Shown: piece by piece, positions 18,318 to 27,446 of the stretch
Position numbering within the stretch: the stretch's first letter is position 1
Layout of the letters: every line of letters starts with the position of its first letter
NCBI GenBank assembly: GCA_013138735.1
Contig: WTCE01000041.1
Coordinates: forward strand, 1 to 64,000
Direction of reading: 5' to 3'
Source of the DNA: Crocinitomix sp.
Lineage (GTDB): Bacteria > Bacteroidota > Bacteroidia > Flavobacteriales_D > Crocinitomicaceae
Length of the DNA: 64,000 nt
The notes under the pieces: model-generated
The model's input: the letters and a program-made list of their open reading frames with translations, nothing else
What the model was told of the DNA's origin: nothing
The model's database searches: none
Program-made: the position numbers and the translations under genes

Positions 18318-18569
18318 CTAAAGGGCGTTAACGTGCGTCGTCAAGCTTGAAATTAAGTTTCCAGCTTTGTTTTTGTGAATTACACGTCTTTTAGCCAATC
18401 TGTCAATCAAAGAAGCTACTTTAGGTAACATTGCTACTGCTTCTTTCTTGTCTTCAGATGTTCTAAGAACCCTAATTGCATTTCGCACAGTCTTGTGCTG
18501 ATACTTATTTCTTAAACGCTTAGCGTTGTTTGAACGGATTCTTTTTATTGCCGATTTATGATTTGCCAT
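18318..18569 (-). CDS. rpsT: 30S ribosomal protein S20
   Basis: S20 binds 16S rRNA near the bottom of the small subunit. The 83-residue basic protein has the family start MANHKSAIKRIRSNNAKR and the typical helical, Lys/Arg-rich composition through to NKAGNLISSLTTHV. It is monocistronic, with a terminator directly downstream and tRNA-Glu genes upstream on the same strand. Confidence 0.97.
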   Translation of the reverse strand: MANHKSAIKRIRSNNAKRLRNKYQHKTVRNAIRVLRTSEDKKEAVAMLPKVASLIDRLAKRRVIHKNKAGNLISSLTTHVNAL

Positions 18570-18674
18570 AATCTATATTATATATTCTTTCTTTTAACTC
18601 AATTCTAATTTGAATTTGATGTAACAAGCAAAAGGACACTCCTCTATACTCAAAACGCAAACTCAATACTCACT

Positions 18675-18749
18675 TGGTAGCCCATAGGAGAATCGAACTC
18701 CTGTTTCCAGGATGAAAACCTGGCGTCCTAACCACTAGACGAATGGGCC
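18675..18749 (-). tRNA. tRNA-Glu (UUC), CCA encoded
   Basis: The minus strand folds as a cloverleaf: acceptor GGCCCAT/ATGGGCT with discriminator A, anticodon stem CCAGG/CCTGG with loop TTTTCAT (anticodon TTC), and a T arm with the GTTCGATTC core. The 3' CCA is encoded (TGG at 18675-18677 on the plus strand). Identical in body to the copy at 18826-18897. Confidence 0.95.
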
Positions 18750-18825
18750 AATACAGCCGAGAGTTTTGAGTTTTGAGCACGAGGAAACCCTCTAAACTCT
18801 AAACTCACACTCAATACTGAAATCG

Positions 18826-18897
18826 TAGCCCATAGGAGAATCGAACTCCTGTTTCCAGGATGAAAACCTGGCGTCCTAACCACTAGACGAATGGGCC
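18826..18897 (-). tRNA. tRNA-Glu (UUC), second copy, CCA not encoded
   Basis: The 72-base body is identical to the neighbouring copy, with anticodon TTC. The three bases after the discriminator read CGA on the tRNA strand, so CCA must be added after transcription. The two copies repeat with a 148-bp period and share flanking ACTCAATACT words, indicating a tandem duplication. Confidence 0.95.
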
Positions 18898-18983
18898 GCT
18901 ACAAAAAGGAAAACGTTTTTTCCGATTTTGGAGTGCAAATATAATTCTAAATTCTCTAACTACAAATAAATTGAATAACTTTT

Positions 18984-19688
18984 TCAAGTTATATTTTCAT
19001 CTGCTTCAAATTTAAACCCTAATCGTTTGCCTGTCTTCAATTGAGAACTGTGGTTAAGCGTCTGTAAATCTTGCACAGTAGCTGTTTGTGCAGCTCCATA
19101 TGGAGGAATGAAAAGGTCAAAATCTAACGCATGAATACTTACCCTTAAAATAATATCTTTAATCACTTCTTTCGTTAAAACTTGATGCATAAAATCTTTA
19201 TACATAAAACCCAATTGCCCTTTGCCTTGCATTAAAAAATGACTTTCACGGTTAATTAAAATTCGTCCAATCATATAACCAACATCATGATGCCGATTAT
19301 ATTCGTAAGAATCTGCTAAGAAATCATAAATCCGAATTATTCCACAAAACCCGTTCAAAGGATTTTGACGCACGTAAGATGTTTGGCTGGCATAATTACG
19401 GGGACTTAACTGGAAAACGTTTGTGTGCATATTAAAAATGATCACGTCACTACCAATAAATAGTTGAGCTTCGGCATCACCTTTCTCAACATATCTTAAG
19501 CGAATGCGATCGTCGTCAATTTCTTGTTTAATTAAGTCAATACAAGCTGCTAATTCAAGTTTAAACACCTTGAACCATTCCATAGTATTCTTATAAACAT
19601 CAAGCTTGGCGCCTGTTTTATTTTTAAGAGTGTTTACCAAATAGTCTCTTCCTTGCGCCAGATGTTCTTCAAATTTATTGTTCTCCAT
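18984..19688 (-). CDS. Conserved hypothetical protein downstream of proS
   Basis: A 234-residue soluble protein without signal peptide or membrane segment and without a motif I can name. It is mixed alpha/beta in composition, with an N-terminal helical part (EHLAQGRDYLVNTLKNK) and a central beta-rich part. It begins 2 bp after the proS stop, so it is co-transcribed with proS. I recall similar proteins next to proS in other Bacteroidota, but no function is attached. Its C-terminus is Asp/Glu-rich and ends close to the tRNA-Glu genes. Confidence 0.75.
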   Translation of the reverse strand: MENNKFEEHLAQGRDYLVNTLKNKTGAKLDVYKNTMEWFKVFKLELAACIDLIKQEIDDDRIRLRYVEKGDAEAQLFIGSDVIIFNMHTNVFQLSPRNYASQTSYVRQNPLNGFCGIIRIYDFLADSYEYNRHHDVGYMIGRILINRESHFLMQGKGQLGFMYKDFMHQVLTKEVIKDIILRVSIHALDFDLFIPPYGAAQTATVQDLQTLNHSSQLKTGKRLGFKFEADENIT

Positions 19689-19690
19689 AA

Positions 19691-21169
19691 TTAATATGCT
19701 TTTGCAAAAATTACACGTCTTTTAGATGGTTTTCCTGTCACAATACATTTGCCATCTTCTTCAGGTGCATCCAATGGAATGCAACGTATGGTAGCTTTTG
19801 TTTCTTTTTGAATTTTCTCTTCTGTTTCAGTAGTTCCATCCCAATGCGCTAAGAAAAAGCCAGGTTCGCTATTCAACTTTTCTTTTAATTCATCATAACT
19901 TTCTACCTTTTGCGTATTACCATTATGTCGGTTCAACGCTCTTGTATAAAGGTTTTCTTGAATCTCTTCTAAGAGATTTTTAATATGTTCAACTGCGTCG
20001 TCCAATTGTATTGAAGCCTTTTCTTGCGTGTCGCGTCTAGCAACTTCAATTTGGTTGTTTGCTAAATCTCTTGCACCAACAGCTAATCGAACAGGTACGC
20101 CTTTCGCTTCATATTCAGCAAATTTCCAACCCGGTCTTTTTTGATCGTCATCATCAAATTTCACCGTGATATCTGCTTCACGAAGCGCTGATATAATTGG
20201 ATCTAGTTTTTCTTTAATCTCTGCTAACTGTTCATCTCCTTTATAAATAGGGATAATAGCAACATGAATTGGGGCTAATTTGGGAGGTAATACAAGACCT
20301 AGATCGTCAGAATGAGACATGATTAATGCGCCCATCAAGCGGGTTGACACACCCCAAGAGGTGGCCCAGACATGTTCGAGTTTCCCTTCCTTATCGGAGA
20401 ATTTCACATCAAATGCTTTCGCAAAATTTTGTCCTAAAAAGTGAGACGTTCCAGATTGCAAGGCTTTTCCATCCTGCATCATGGCTTCAATCGTATAGGT
20501 TTCTTCTGCTCCCGCAAAACGTTCACTTTCAGATTTTACACCTCGAATAACTGGCATTGCCATAAAGTCTTCTGCAAATTTGGCATAAACCTCAATCATT
20601 AATTCAGATTCAGTAATCGCTTCTGCTCTAGTAGCGTGCGCAGTATGTCCTTCTTGCCACAAAAATTCTGTGGTTCTTAAAAATAAACGTGTACGCATCT
20701 CCCAACGAACAACGTTGGCCCACTGGTTAATTAAAATTGGTAAATCACGGTAAGATTGAATCCACTTTTTATAAGTACTCCAAATTATTGCTTCACTAGT
20801 TGGACGAACAACAAGTTCCTCTTCTAACTTTGCTTTTGGATCAACAATTAGCTTTCCTTTATTATCTGGATCTGCTTTTAAACGATAGTGAGTTACTACA
20901 GCGCATTCTTTTGCAAAACCTTCTGCGTTTTTTTCTTCTGCCTCAAATAAACTTTTTGGCACGAAAAGTGGAAAGTAAGCATTTTGATGACCAGTTTCTT
21001 TAAATCTTATGTCTAATTGGGCCTTCATTTTCTCCCAAATTGCATATCCATACGGTTTAATTACCATACATCCTCTAACTTCAGAATTCTCAGCTAAATC
21101 AGCGGTTTTGACTATGTCGAGATACCATTTTGAGTAGTCGTTTTCACGCGAAGAAATTTTTTGTGCCAT
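19691..21169 (-). CDS. proS: Prolyl-tRNA synthetase
   Basis: ProS charges tRNA-Pro. This is the shorter archaeal/eukaryote-like type without the inserted editing domain, as in many Bacteroidota. Class II motifs are visible: the [23 protein letters not shown] block (motif 2 region [20 protein letters not shown]) and the C-terminal zinc/anticodon-binding part ending [10 protein letters not shown]. The start at 21169 ([10 protein letters not shown], 492 residues) is chosen over the longest frame from 21247, whose extra 26 residues are not family-like and would run into the divergent lipoprotein gene; a promoter candidate lies in between. Confidence 0.96.
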   Translation of the reverse strand: MAQKISSRENDYSKWYLDIVKTADLAENSEVRGCMVIKPYGYAIWEKMKAQLDIRFKETGHQNAYFPLFVPKSLFEAEEKNAEGFAKECAVVTHYRLKADPDNKGKLIVDPKAKLEEELVVRPTSEAIIWSTYKKWIQSYRDLPILINQWANVVRWEMRTRLFLRTTEFLWQEGHTAHATRAEAITESELMIEVYAKFAEDFMAMPVIRGVKSESERFAGAEETYTIEAMMQDGKALQSGTSHFLGQNFAKAFDVKFSDKEGKLEHVWATSWGVSTRLMGALIMSHSDDLGLVLPPKLAPIHVAIIPIYKGDEQLAEIKEKLDPIISALREADITVKFDDDDQKRPGWKFAEYEAKGVPVRLAVGARDLANNQIEVARRDTQEKASIQLDDAVEHIKNLLEEIQENLYTRALNRHNGNTQKVESYDELKEKLNSEPGFFLAHWDGTTETEEKIQKETKATIRCIPLDAPEEDGKCIVTGKPSKRRVIFAKAY

Positions 21170-21206
21170 TTTTTGGTATAATTTTTGTAACTTTCTTAAA
21201 TCAAAA

Positions 21207-21237
21207 CAAATGTAATTATAAGTTTCATCCATTCCAA
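21207..21237 (-). promoter_or_regulatory. Candidate Bacteroidota promoter for proS
   Basis: On the minus strand TACATTTG (21207-21214) matches the -7 consensus TAnnTTTG, and TTG (21235-21237) lies 20 bases upstream, close to the usual spacing. It is 38 bases before the chosen proS start and supports that start. Confidence 0.5.
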
Positions 21238-21248
21238 TTGATCGCACT

Positions 21249-22889
21249 ATGAAAAAATTAATTTATTTATTACCTGTTCTGATCCTCGCTTCATGCGCCG
21301 GAACGAAAGATGTATATGACGACGTATACACTAAAGTAGAAGTTCAACAACCTGAAGAGGTTAATGAAGATTTAGGTTACGCTGACTATATAAAGAACAG
21401 CGAGAGTAACTATGAAGTAGAAGTAGACTCTAACAATCAAAATAAAAACGGTCTTTACGATTCTTACTACACCAATACTGGTGATGTTAACGTTTCAAAT
21501 TACGACAATAACAATAATAACAATGCCTATAATAATGGGTATAATAACGGTTATAACAATGGCTTGAATAACGGCTATGGTAATTCATGGAATAATAATT
21601 CATGGAATAACTCATGGGGATATAATCCTTGGTATAATAGCTGGGGATACGGAGGTTACTATGGCAACAACGGTCGTTACGGCTGTAATAGCTGGCGTTA
21701 TAACAGTTTTTATTATGGTGGACACCACCATCACCACAACCATGGTTGGGGATATGATTCTTGGGGCTATGGCGGATATTACGGCGGTGGCTGGGGATAT
21801 GATCCTTGGGGATACAATCCGTATGGCTATAACAATGGTTGGGGATATCCAAACAATAATAACGGCTGGAACAATAACTCTGGAGACGGAAACGGAACCT
21901 TCGGGCCTACTGATAATACTATTTATGGTCACCGTGGTAGCACAAATACAGATTCGCCAAATACCACGGCATACGTACATACTGTAAAAGCTCCAGTACC
22001 TGGTGGTTCTGGTTCTACTAAACCATTTCCTGCATATGACGATTCGAAAGCAATCGCTTCAACAGGAGCTGGCATTATAAACGGAGGGAACTCAAAACCT
22101 GTAGATTTTAAACCTGGCACTGGTGCTGGATTTATTTCAGACGGAGCAGTTAAACCTGTTAGCACTGGTACTAATACTGGTATTGCTAACACAAATGGAT
22201 CTGGAATAACAAATGACAAACCAGTACTTGGAGCTACAAATGGTTCTCCTACAGATAATAATCAAGGTCTTGTTGCTGTTGATAGAAAGAAACCAGTCAA
22301 TGTTGCACCTGTAGCGGCTAACACTACAACGAACAAAGCAACAAACCGTTTTGGTACTGGAACTGCAAATACTGGTAATACAGGCGCAGGAACTGCAAGT
22401 ACAGGACAAAATACTTCAGGTGGTACAACGCAACGTAAGTATACACCGCAAAATGGTAATACTGGCAACACTGGTAATACTGGTAATTCTGACAGAACGT
22501 ATACTAATCCGAATAATAGACCGAGTACAGGGACGAATACGAGACCTTCTGGATCAACGACAAACAGACCTTCTGGTACTACAACGAACAGACCATCAGG
22601 AACTAATAATAGACCTTCAGGTTCTTCAACGAACAGACCGTCTAACAATCGTCCTTCAGGTGGTTCTTCAACGAATAGACCTTCAAGCAATCGTTCTTCA
22701 GGATCTTCAACGAATCGACCGTCAAGTTCAGGTTCTTCAAGAAGTAGTGGAGCATCTTCTGGAGGTTCTTCTCGTAGCAGTGGTTCATCATCTTCTAGTG
22801 GTTCTTCTCGGAGCAGTGGATCATCATCTTCTAGTGGATCATCAAGAAGTAGTGGTTCATCAAGTTCAGGAAGTTCGAAAAAAAGATAG
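21249..22889 (+). CDS. Low-complexity lipoprotein, Asn/Gly/Tyr/Trp- then Ser/Thr/Pro-rich
   Basis: A 546-residue lipoprotein with signal peptide and lipobox LASC (Cys16). After an acidic start, residues about 80-215 are dominated by Asn, Gly, Tyr and Trp in short repeats ([15 protein letters not shown]) and contain a run of His near 159-166. Residues about 330-450 are rich in Asn, Thr and Gly, with NTGNTGNTGN repeats; the tail repeats RPSGT/TNRPS units and then [10 protein letters not shown] units. Such sequence is likely disordered, adhesive or matrix-like. Long open frames on both strands across the repeats are composition artefacts. Function unknown. Confidence 0.85.
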   Translation: MKKLIYLLPVLILASCAGTKDVYDDVYTKVEVQQPEEVNEDLGYADYIKNSESNYEVEVDSNNQNKNGLYDSYYTNTGDVNVSNYDNNNNNNAYNNGYNNGYNNGLNNGYGNSWNNNSWNNSWGYNPWYNSWGYGGYYGNNGRYGCNSWRYNSFYYGGHHHHHNHGWGYDSWGYGGYYGGGWGYDPWGYNPYGYNNGWGYPNNNNGWNNNSGDGNGTFGPTDNTIYGHRGSTNTDSPNTTAYVHTVKAPVPGGSGSTKPFPAYDDSKAIASTGAGIINGGNSKPVDFKPGTGAGFISDGAVKPVSTGTNTGIANTNGSGITNDKPVLGATNGSPTDNNQGLVAVDRKKPVNVAPVAANTTTNKATNRFGTGTANTGNTGAGTASTGQNTSGGTTQRKYTPQNGNTGNTGNTGNSDRTYTNPNNRPSTGTNTRPSGSTTNRPSGTTTNRPSGTNNRPSGSSTNRPSNNRPSGGSSTNRPSSNRSSGSSTNRPSSSGSSRSSGASSGGSSRSSGSSSSSGSSRSSGSSSSSGSSRSSGSSSSGSSKKR

Positions 22890-22963
22890 ATTCTTTTTTT
22901 AAGAACAGTTTTATTTACAAACCCATATTTGAGTTTGTCTCAAATAGATCGCAAATTTAGACT

Positions 22964-24439
22964 ATGATTAAATTAATACTAGGGATTAGCGCTTTGCTAA
23001 TTGGGCAACTGACCTACGCTCAAAACGAAGATGACGCCTTGCGTTATTCACAAACATTTTTCGGTGGTACCGCACGTAATACAGGTATGGCTGGTGCAAT
23101 GACAGCTTTTGGAGGAGACTTTTCTGTCGCCACCCAAAATCCAGCAGGATTGGCACGAATTAGAAAAACAAATTTTTCTACCACATTAAATATTGAAAGT
23201 GTGATGTCAAATACAAGTTTCTATGGTCAAACAACCAAAGATCAAGGAACTGCTGGTAATTTGAGTAATATTTCTTATGTCAAGGCATACGAGCTTGATC
23301 CTAAAAAACGCAGTAATTGGTATAGTGTACAGCTTGGAATGGGGATGACAAGAATTAAGAGTTTCCAACAACGTATAGACTATGGTGGTACGGTAGACTC
23401 TTCCATCTTACATTCTTTTATTAATGAGGCAAATGGTATACCAGATACTTTGTTGTATGATAATTACCCCTTTTCATCTTGGTTGGCGTATTGGACATAC
23501 GGTATTGACCCGATTGATGGAACAAATAATTATTCAACCGACTTTGATTCGGGTAAATCAATCCACAGTCGCTCAATAACAAGACGCGGCGGAATGTCGG
23601 AATATAGCTTTACTCTCAGTGGGAATTATGCCAACAAATTGTATTTAGGTGGGGCATTTAATCTGACTCGTGTAAAATATGAAGAAGTATTTTCTCACAA
23701 AGAATCATTTACTGATGAGGATTTATGGTTGCATAATATCAATTATACAGGTTCTCTTGATGTAGAAGGTTGGGGATATAATTTGCGTTTAGGGGCCATT
23801 TTTTTACCAACGGATTGGATTAGTGTAGGTTTGTCGGCTCAAATGCCAACGGTTTATAATTTGTCAGATTCCTATTCAAATAATATGACTACTGTGACCA
23901 ATGACCAAGTGTATTCAATAGATGCTGATGACGTACCGCGAGGGGCTTACGATTATCGCGTAACAACACCTTTTAAGAGTAATTTGTCGCTCGGAATTGT
24001 TTTGGAGAAATTTGGTTCAATTGGTATGGAAGTTGAATATGTTGATTATTCAGCTGCTACTTTAAAATCGCGCCGTTACAGTGATGCACCGTATAACTTT
24101 ATCAGTGAAAATTTTCAAATTGAAAACCTTTATAAGTCCTCTTTTAATTATAAAATTGGGGCAGAAGCACGGATTAATTCTCAAACTTATTTGCGTGCTG
24201 GTTTTGCATTGTATAATTCGCCTTATGAGGCAGGAAAAGGGAATGAACAATTTCCAACTTTATTTTATACGGGTGGTGCAGGCTACAATTGGGGTAAAGT
24301 TTACTTAGATGCTTCATGTGTATTAAAAAAGTCACAGGCTGATTATTATGCTTATGATCCTACAATTAATGGGAGTAAGGCTTCAATTGATCAAAGCAAT
24401 TTAAATTTTAAAGTAACGCTTGGATTGCGAATAGACTAG
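22964..24439 (+). CDS. OmpP1/FadL-like outer-membrane protein
   Basis: A 491-residue exported protein with a signal peptide ending near LTYAQ and the start of mature sequence DALRYSQTFFGGTARNTGMAGAMTAFGGDFSVATQNPAGLA, the hallmark of Bacteroidota OmpP1/FadL-like outer-membrane beta-barrels. The rest is beta-strand-like with alternating hydrophobic residues, ending KVTLGLRID with the conserved C-terminal outer-membrane pattern. FadL relatives move hydrophobic compounds across the outer membrane; the cargo here is unknown. Confidence 0.82.
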   Translation: MIKLILGISALLIGQLTYAQNEDDALRYSQTFFGGTARNTGMAGAMTAFGGDFSVATQNPAGLARIRKTNFSTTLNIESVMSNTSFYGQTTKDQGTAGNLSNISYVKAYELDPKKRSNWYSVQLGMGMTRIKSFQQRIDYGGTVDSSILHSFINEANGIPDTLLYDNYPFSSWLAYWTYGIDPIDGTNNYSTDFDSGKSIHSRSITRRGGMSEYSFTLSGNYANKLYLGGAFNLTRVKYEEVFSHKESFTDEDLWLHNINYTGSLDVEGWGYNLRLGAIFLPTDWISVGLSAQMPTVYNLSDSYSNNMTTVTNDQVYSIDADDVPRGAYDYRVTTPFKSNLSLGIVLEKFGSIGMEVEYVDYSAATLKSRRYSDAPYNFISENFQIENLYKSSFNYKIGAEARINSQTYLRAGFALYNSPYEAGKGNEQFPTLFYTGGAGYNWGKVYLDASCVLKKSQADYYAYDPTINGSKASIDQSNLNFKVTLGLRID

Positions 24440-24455
24440 GCACTAAATAGAAATT

Positions 24456-24490
24456 AAAAAGCCATCCGCCTTAGGCGGATGGCTTTTTTT
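24456..24490. terminator. Bidirectional intrinsic terminator
   Basis: AGCCATCCGCC and GGCGGATGGCT form a stem flanked by A-run and T-run, so it can terminate both the porin-like gene (plus) and the convergent gene ending at 24519 (minus). Its core resembles the terminator at 15324. Confidence 0.9.
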
Positions 24491-24518
24491 GTTGGTTGCG
24501 ATAAAGGGGGTAACGCCT

Positions 24519-25697
24519 TTATCTGATGATAAGCTTTTGCGTATTAGCTATATCATTTTGCTGTAAAGTAATAAAATAGATTCCTTTTTCAATCTCCTTT
24601 AATTGAATTTCTTTTTTATCAGTACCATTCCCAGTTAAAATTACACGGCCATTAAGGTCAGTAATTTGAAAGTTGAATTGGCTTGCAAGTGCAATATTTA
24701 CATTACCAGTTTCAGTTGGATTCGGATAGATTTTAAAATCAAGTGCATGCTCATTTAAGCCATCTGTATCAGGTTCGTCTTCTTCTTCTTCAAAAACAAC
24801 GTCTCTTTTAAATGCTGTAGCAAATGAAAACCATTCAGATGCTGCTTTTCCAGGAGGGATGTCTCCAATTTTATAGGCAACTCCAAAAGCTTGATCAGCT
24901 ATTGCTGAAGAACCTTCCGTAGTAGTTAATCCGGCCGCTCCATTCCACATGTCTGATGCGTCTCTATTACTAAATCCGCCTCTAAACCCTTTCCAATCCT
25001 CACCATATGCATGTAAAACAACTTCTGAGAAATAGGGAAGGTCTTGGCTAGCACTAACTATGACCGAATCATCTGCCATTTCAGATTGTGATTCAATGGT
25101 GTTGGTTGTAACATAGGATCCGCTAATTGACTGGTTATTGTCTGGATCAAAATTTCTATAATAGAAAACATCCGTATAGTCATCTAGCCCACTATTGTCT
25201 ATCAGCATTGACGTGGTATAGAAATGTTCATCTTTTTTAATCTCATACTTCACCGTTAAATCAAGATCCATTATCGTTCCATCCCAAATAACAGTAATAG
25301 AGTCTACAGTTTCTGTGTAGCTTGTAATTGATCCTGCAATTTGATCTATACTAAATCCATTATTGCCAAAAGTGTAATTCGTCCCTAAATGATCGAACTC
25401 TAATCCGAATCCATTTTCAGGAGCGCCAACGCTATAAAAATCACCGTTAAAAATTATCCAGCCGTCCATTTCTGGATTTGCAGTAAAACCTAAAACACCA
25501 AATTCTCCACCGCCTCCTCTACAATGTATAGTGTCACCACCTGGGCATGGCGCACCTTCGTATCCGCCTTCATTGATGCCGATTTCTACATAATCGCCTA
25601 GCATGAATGCGTTAGCGCCGTCCATTTGAGCAAAGGATTGCCCCATTCCAGCAAATAAAAGGAGTGATACAGAGGTTTTAAGTAAAGATAATTTCAT
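24519..25697 (-). CDS. T9SS-exported hypothetical protein, paralogue 1
   Basis: A 392-residue secreted protein with a signal peptide ending near GQSFAQ. The body is beta-rich with repeated acidic/Gly motifs (GDYVEIGINEGGYEGAP, NRDASDMWNGA) and no family I recognise. The last 80 residues are a type A T9SS sorting domain (FKIYPNPTETGNVNI ... GIYFITLQQND ... KLIIR). It shares order, length and many segments with the gene at 26105, such as DPDNNQ and ESQSEMADDSVIVSA. Function unknown; likely an extracellular or surface protein. Confidence 0.8.
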   Translation of the reverse strand: MKLSLLKTSVSLLLFAGMGQSFAQMDGANAFMLGDYVEIGINEGGYEGAPCPGGDTIHCRGGGGEFGVLGFTANPEMDGWIIFNGDFYSVGAPENGFGLEFDHLGTNYTFGNNGFSIDQIAGSITSYTETVDSITVIWDGTIMDLDLTVKYEIKKDEHFYTTSMLIDNSGLDDYTDVFYYRNFDPDNNQSISGSYVTTNTIESQSEMADDSVIVSASQDLPYFSEVVLHAYGEDWKGFRGGFSNRDASDMWNGAAGLTTTEGSSAIADQAFGVAYKIGDIPPGKAASEWFSFATAFKRDVVFEEEEDEPDTDGLNEHALDFKIYPNPTETGNVNIALASQFNFQITDLNGRVILTGNGTDKKEIQLKEIEKGIYFITLQQNDIANTQKLIIR

Positions 25698-25720
25698 AGG
25701 CTTTTGTTTTGGTTCTAATT

Positions 25721-25737
25721 AAGGTTTGTTAAACCTT
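25721..25737 (-). promoter_or_regulatory. Small dyad in the leader of paralogue 1
   Basis: AAGGTTT-GTT-AAACCTT is a perfect 7-bp inverted repeat lying 23 bases upstream of the start codon at 25697. It could be a leader hairpin or an operator. No similar dyad was seen before the paralogue at 26105. Confidence 0.3.
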
Positions 25738-25818
25738 GACGTTAAAACAAGTCCATAAGTTGCCAATATGATTTTTAAATCAATTAATTCTGAAAATAGA
25801 AATACCTTGATTCTTAGA

Positions 25819-26016
25819 TTATTGCAGCGCAATTTTTTGTGTGTAAATGTAGTTGTTTTGTTCTACTTGAATAAAATAGATTCCTTTCTCAATGTCCAAT
25901 AAATCAATTTGCGTAACATCATTACCCGTACCTTTTAGAAGTTGGTTTCCTTTTATATCCATGACGACATAAGAAAATGTACCGCTAATTTCTAAGGCTA
26001 CTAAATTGGTTTCGCA
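25819..26016 (-). pseudogene. Relic of a third paralogue: T9SS sorting domain only
   Basis: The minus strand encodes 65 residues that align over their length with the C-terminal sorting domains of the two flanking paralogues (for example GTFSYVVMDIKGNQLLKGTGN and DIEKGIYFIQVEQNN, ending KIALQ). There is no start codon, an in-frame stop lies directly upstream at 26017-26019, and no signal peptide or body is left. It is the remains of a third tandem copy whose 5' part was deleted. Confidence 0.85.
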
Positions 26017-26047
26017 TTAATGACAAAAAATTTAATAAACCGTTGCC

Positions 26048-26081
26048 AAAAAAAAGAGACTGCCTTAATAGACAGTCTCTT
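26048..26081 (-). terminator. Intrinsic terminator after paralogue 2
   Basis: AGAGACTG at 26055-26062 pairs with CAGTCTCT at 26073-26080, and read on the minus strand the stem is followed by an eight-base T-run. It lies just past the stop of the gene at 26105. Confidence 0.88.
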
Positions 26082-26104
26082 GTAATCAAAATATGTTAAG
26101 TCTT

Positions 26105-27283
26105 TTATCTGATAATCAACTTTTCAGTGGCGTTTGCACCATTTTGTCGAATATTGATAATGTAAATTCCTTTTTCAATTGATTTTAAATCAATTTGTGT
26201 GTAGCCATTTCCTTGACCATTTAATACGATACTTCCTTTTAAATCTACAATTGAATAAACAAATTCACCTGTAATTTGTAAATCAACAATATCTCCTGTA
26301 TTTGGATTAGGGTAAAGGTTGAAGTCAATATCATGTTCATTCAATCCATCTGTATCGATAGGTTCATCTTCATAAACTATATCTCCTTTGAAGGCTGTAG
26401 CGAATGAATAAACTTCACTTTCTACTTTTTTTCTTCCAGGTGGCAGTGTCGCTATTTTTAAAGTGATACCAATCGCTTGATCAGCAAAATTTGTATAACC
26501 TTCTGTACCAGTTAATGATCCTGCTCCATCCCACATTTCTGAAGCATCTCTATTTGCAAAACCTCCCGTGTATCCTTTCCATTCTGGTCCATAAGCTTCA
26601 AATAGCATAATTGAAGTCCAAGCACTAATTGAAACTGCTGATACAATCACAGAATCGTCTGCCATTTCTGACTGAGAAACGATTGTATTAGTAGTTGCGT
26701 ATCCCCAGCCTAGTTCTTGATTGTTATCGGGGTCAAGTGTTCTATAGTAATATACATCTGAATATGTTTCAGAACCAACATTGTCAAACTCTATAAAAGT
26801 TCTATAAAAATGCTCGTCTTTTTTTAGCGTATACTTTAACTTTACTAAGATGCTATCTCCAATTGGCATTCCTTCCCAGTCAACAATAATAGAATCTACG
26901 GTTGAGTAATAAGAGGTGATTTCGCCTGGAATTTCAAATAGTCCAACGGCATTATTACCATAATCATAATCAACTCCGGCTCTTGTAAAACCAATTCCGA
27001 AACCTGATTCAGGTGAACCAGGGATATAGAAATCACCGTTATATTCTACCCATCCGTCGGCAGCAGGGTTGGCAATAAAGCCTAGTCTGTCAAAAGTGCC
27101 TCTAGCATGAGTTGCTATGGAGGTATCTATAGGCGCGCCTTCATAGCCCGCTTCAAATATTCCAACTTCAACGTAATCGCCAATCATAAAGGCATTATCG
27201 CCGCTTACTTGTGCATTAAGGTTCGCGCCTGTGCCAAGCGCAGCCATTGTTAAAATGGCAATAGAGAGTCTCATTTTTTTCAT
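26105..27283 (-). CDS. T9SS-exported hypothetical protein, paralogue 2
   Basis: Another 392-residue secreted protein with the same layout as the gene at 24519: signal peptide (ending near NLNAQ), a beta-rich unknown body and a type A T9SS sorting domain (FNLYPNPNTGDIVDL ... KGIYIINIRQNG ... KLIIR). Shared blocks include GDYVEVGIFEAGYEGAP, YYRTLDPDNNQE and SQSEMADDSVIVSA. It is therefore a tandem duplicate. A candidate -7 box (TATATTTG) lies about 50 bases upstream. Function unknown. Confidence 0.8.
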   Translation of the reverse strand: MKKMRLSIAILTMAALGTGANLNAQVSGDNAFMIGDYVEVGIFEAGYEGAPIDTSIATHARGTFDRLGFIANPAADGWVEYNGDFYIPGSPESGFGIGFTRAGVDYDYGNNAVGLFEIPGEITSYYSTVDSIIVDWEGMPIGDSILVKLKYTLKKDEHFYRTFIEFDNVGSETYSDVYYYRTLDPDNNQELGWGYATTNTIVSQSEMADDSVIVSAVSISAWTSIMLFEAYGPEWKGYTGGFANRDASEMWDGAGSLTGTEGYTNFADQAIGITLKIATLPPGRKKVESEVYSFATAFKGDIVYEDEPIDTDGLNEHDIDFNLYPNPNTGDIVDLQITGEFVYSIVDLKGSIVLNGQGNGYTQIDLKSIEKGIYIINIRQNGANATEKLIIR

Positions 27284-27333
27284 TTAATTTAAATTAGAGG
27301 TTAGTAATAATGGTTAAAATTAGGTTGCACACT

Positions 27334-27341
27334 CAAATATA
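27334..27341 (-). promoter_or_regulatory. Candidate -7 box for paralogue 2
   Basis: TATATTTG on the minus strand matches TAnnTTTG; no good upstream TTG at the expected distance was found, so support is weak. Confidence 0.25.
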
Positions 27342-27446
27342 GTTGAAAAATTTGGTTTTCTAGTATTTAGATAAACTATTGACTCGATTTAACAACTGTT
27401 TGTAAGGCTGTTAGTATTCACACGACATACCTTTAAAATCAATCAA

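Noticed and set aside
21170-21247. 26-residue N-terminal extension of proS
   Set aside because: The extension is unlike ProS, overlaps a promoter candidate and would run to the divergent gene's start.
21487-22690. Long open frames on both strands over the low-complexity lipoprotein
   Set aside because: They arise from biased repeat composition and have no signal, start context or family likeness.
22440-22880. Repeats that might suggest a CRISPR-like array
   Set aside because: The repeats are in-frame codon repeats (RPSG, SSG units) without regular spacers.
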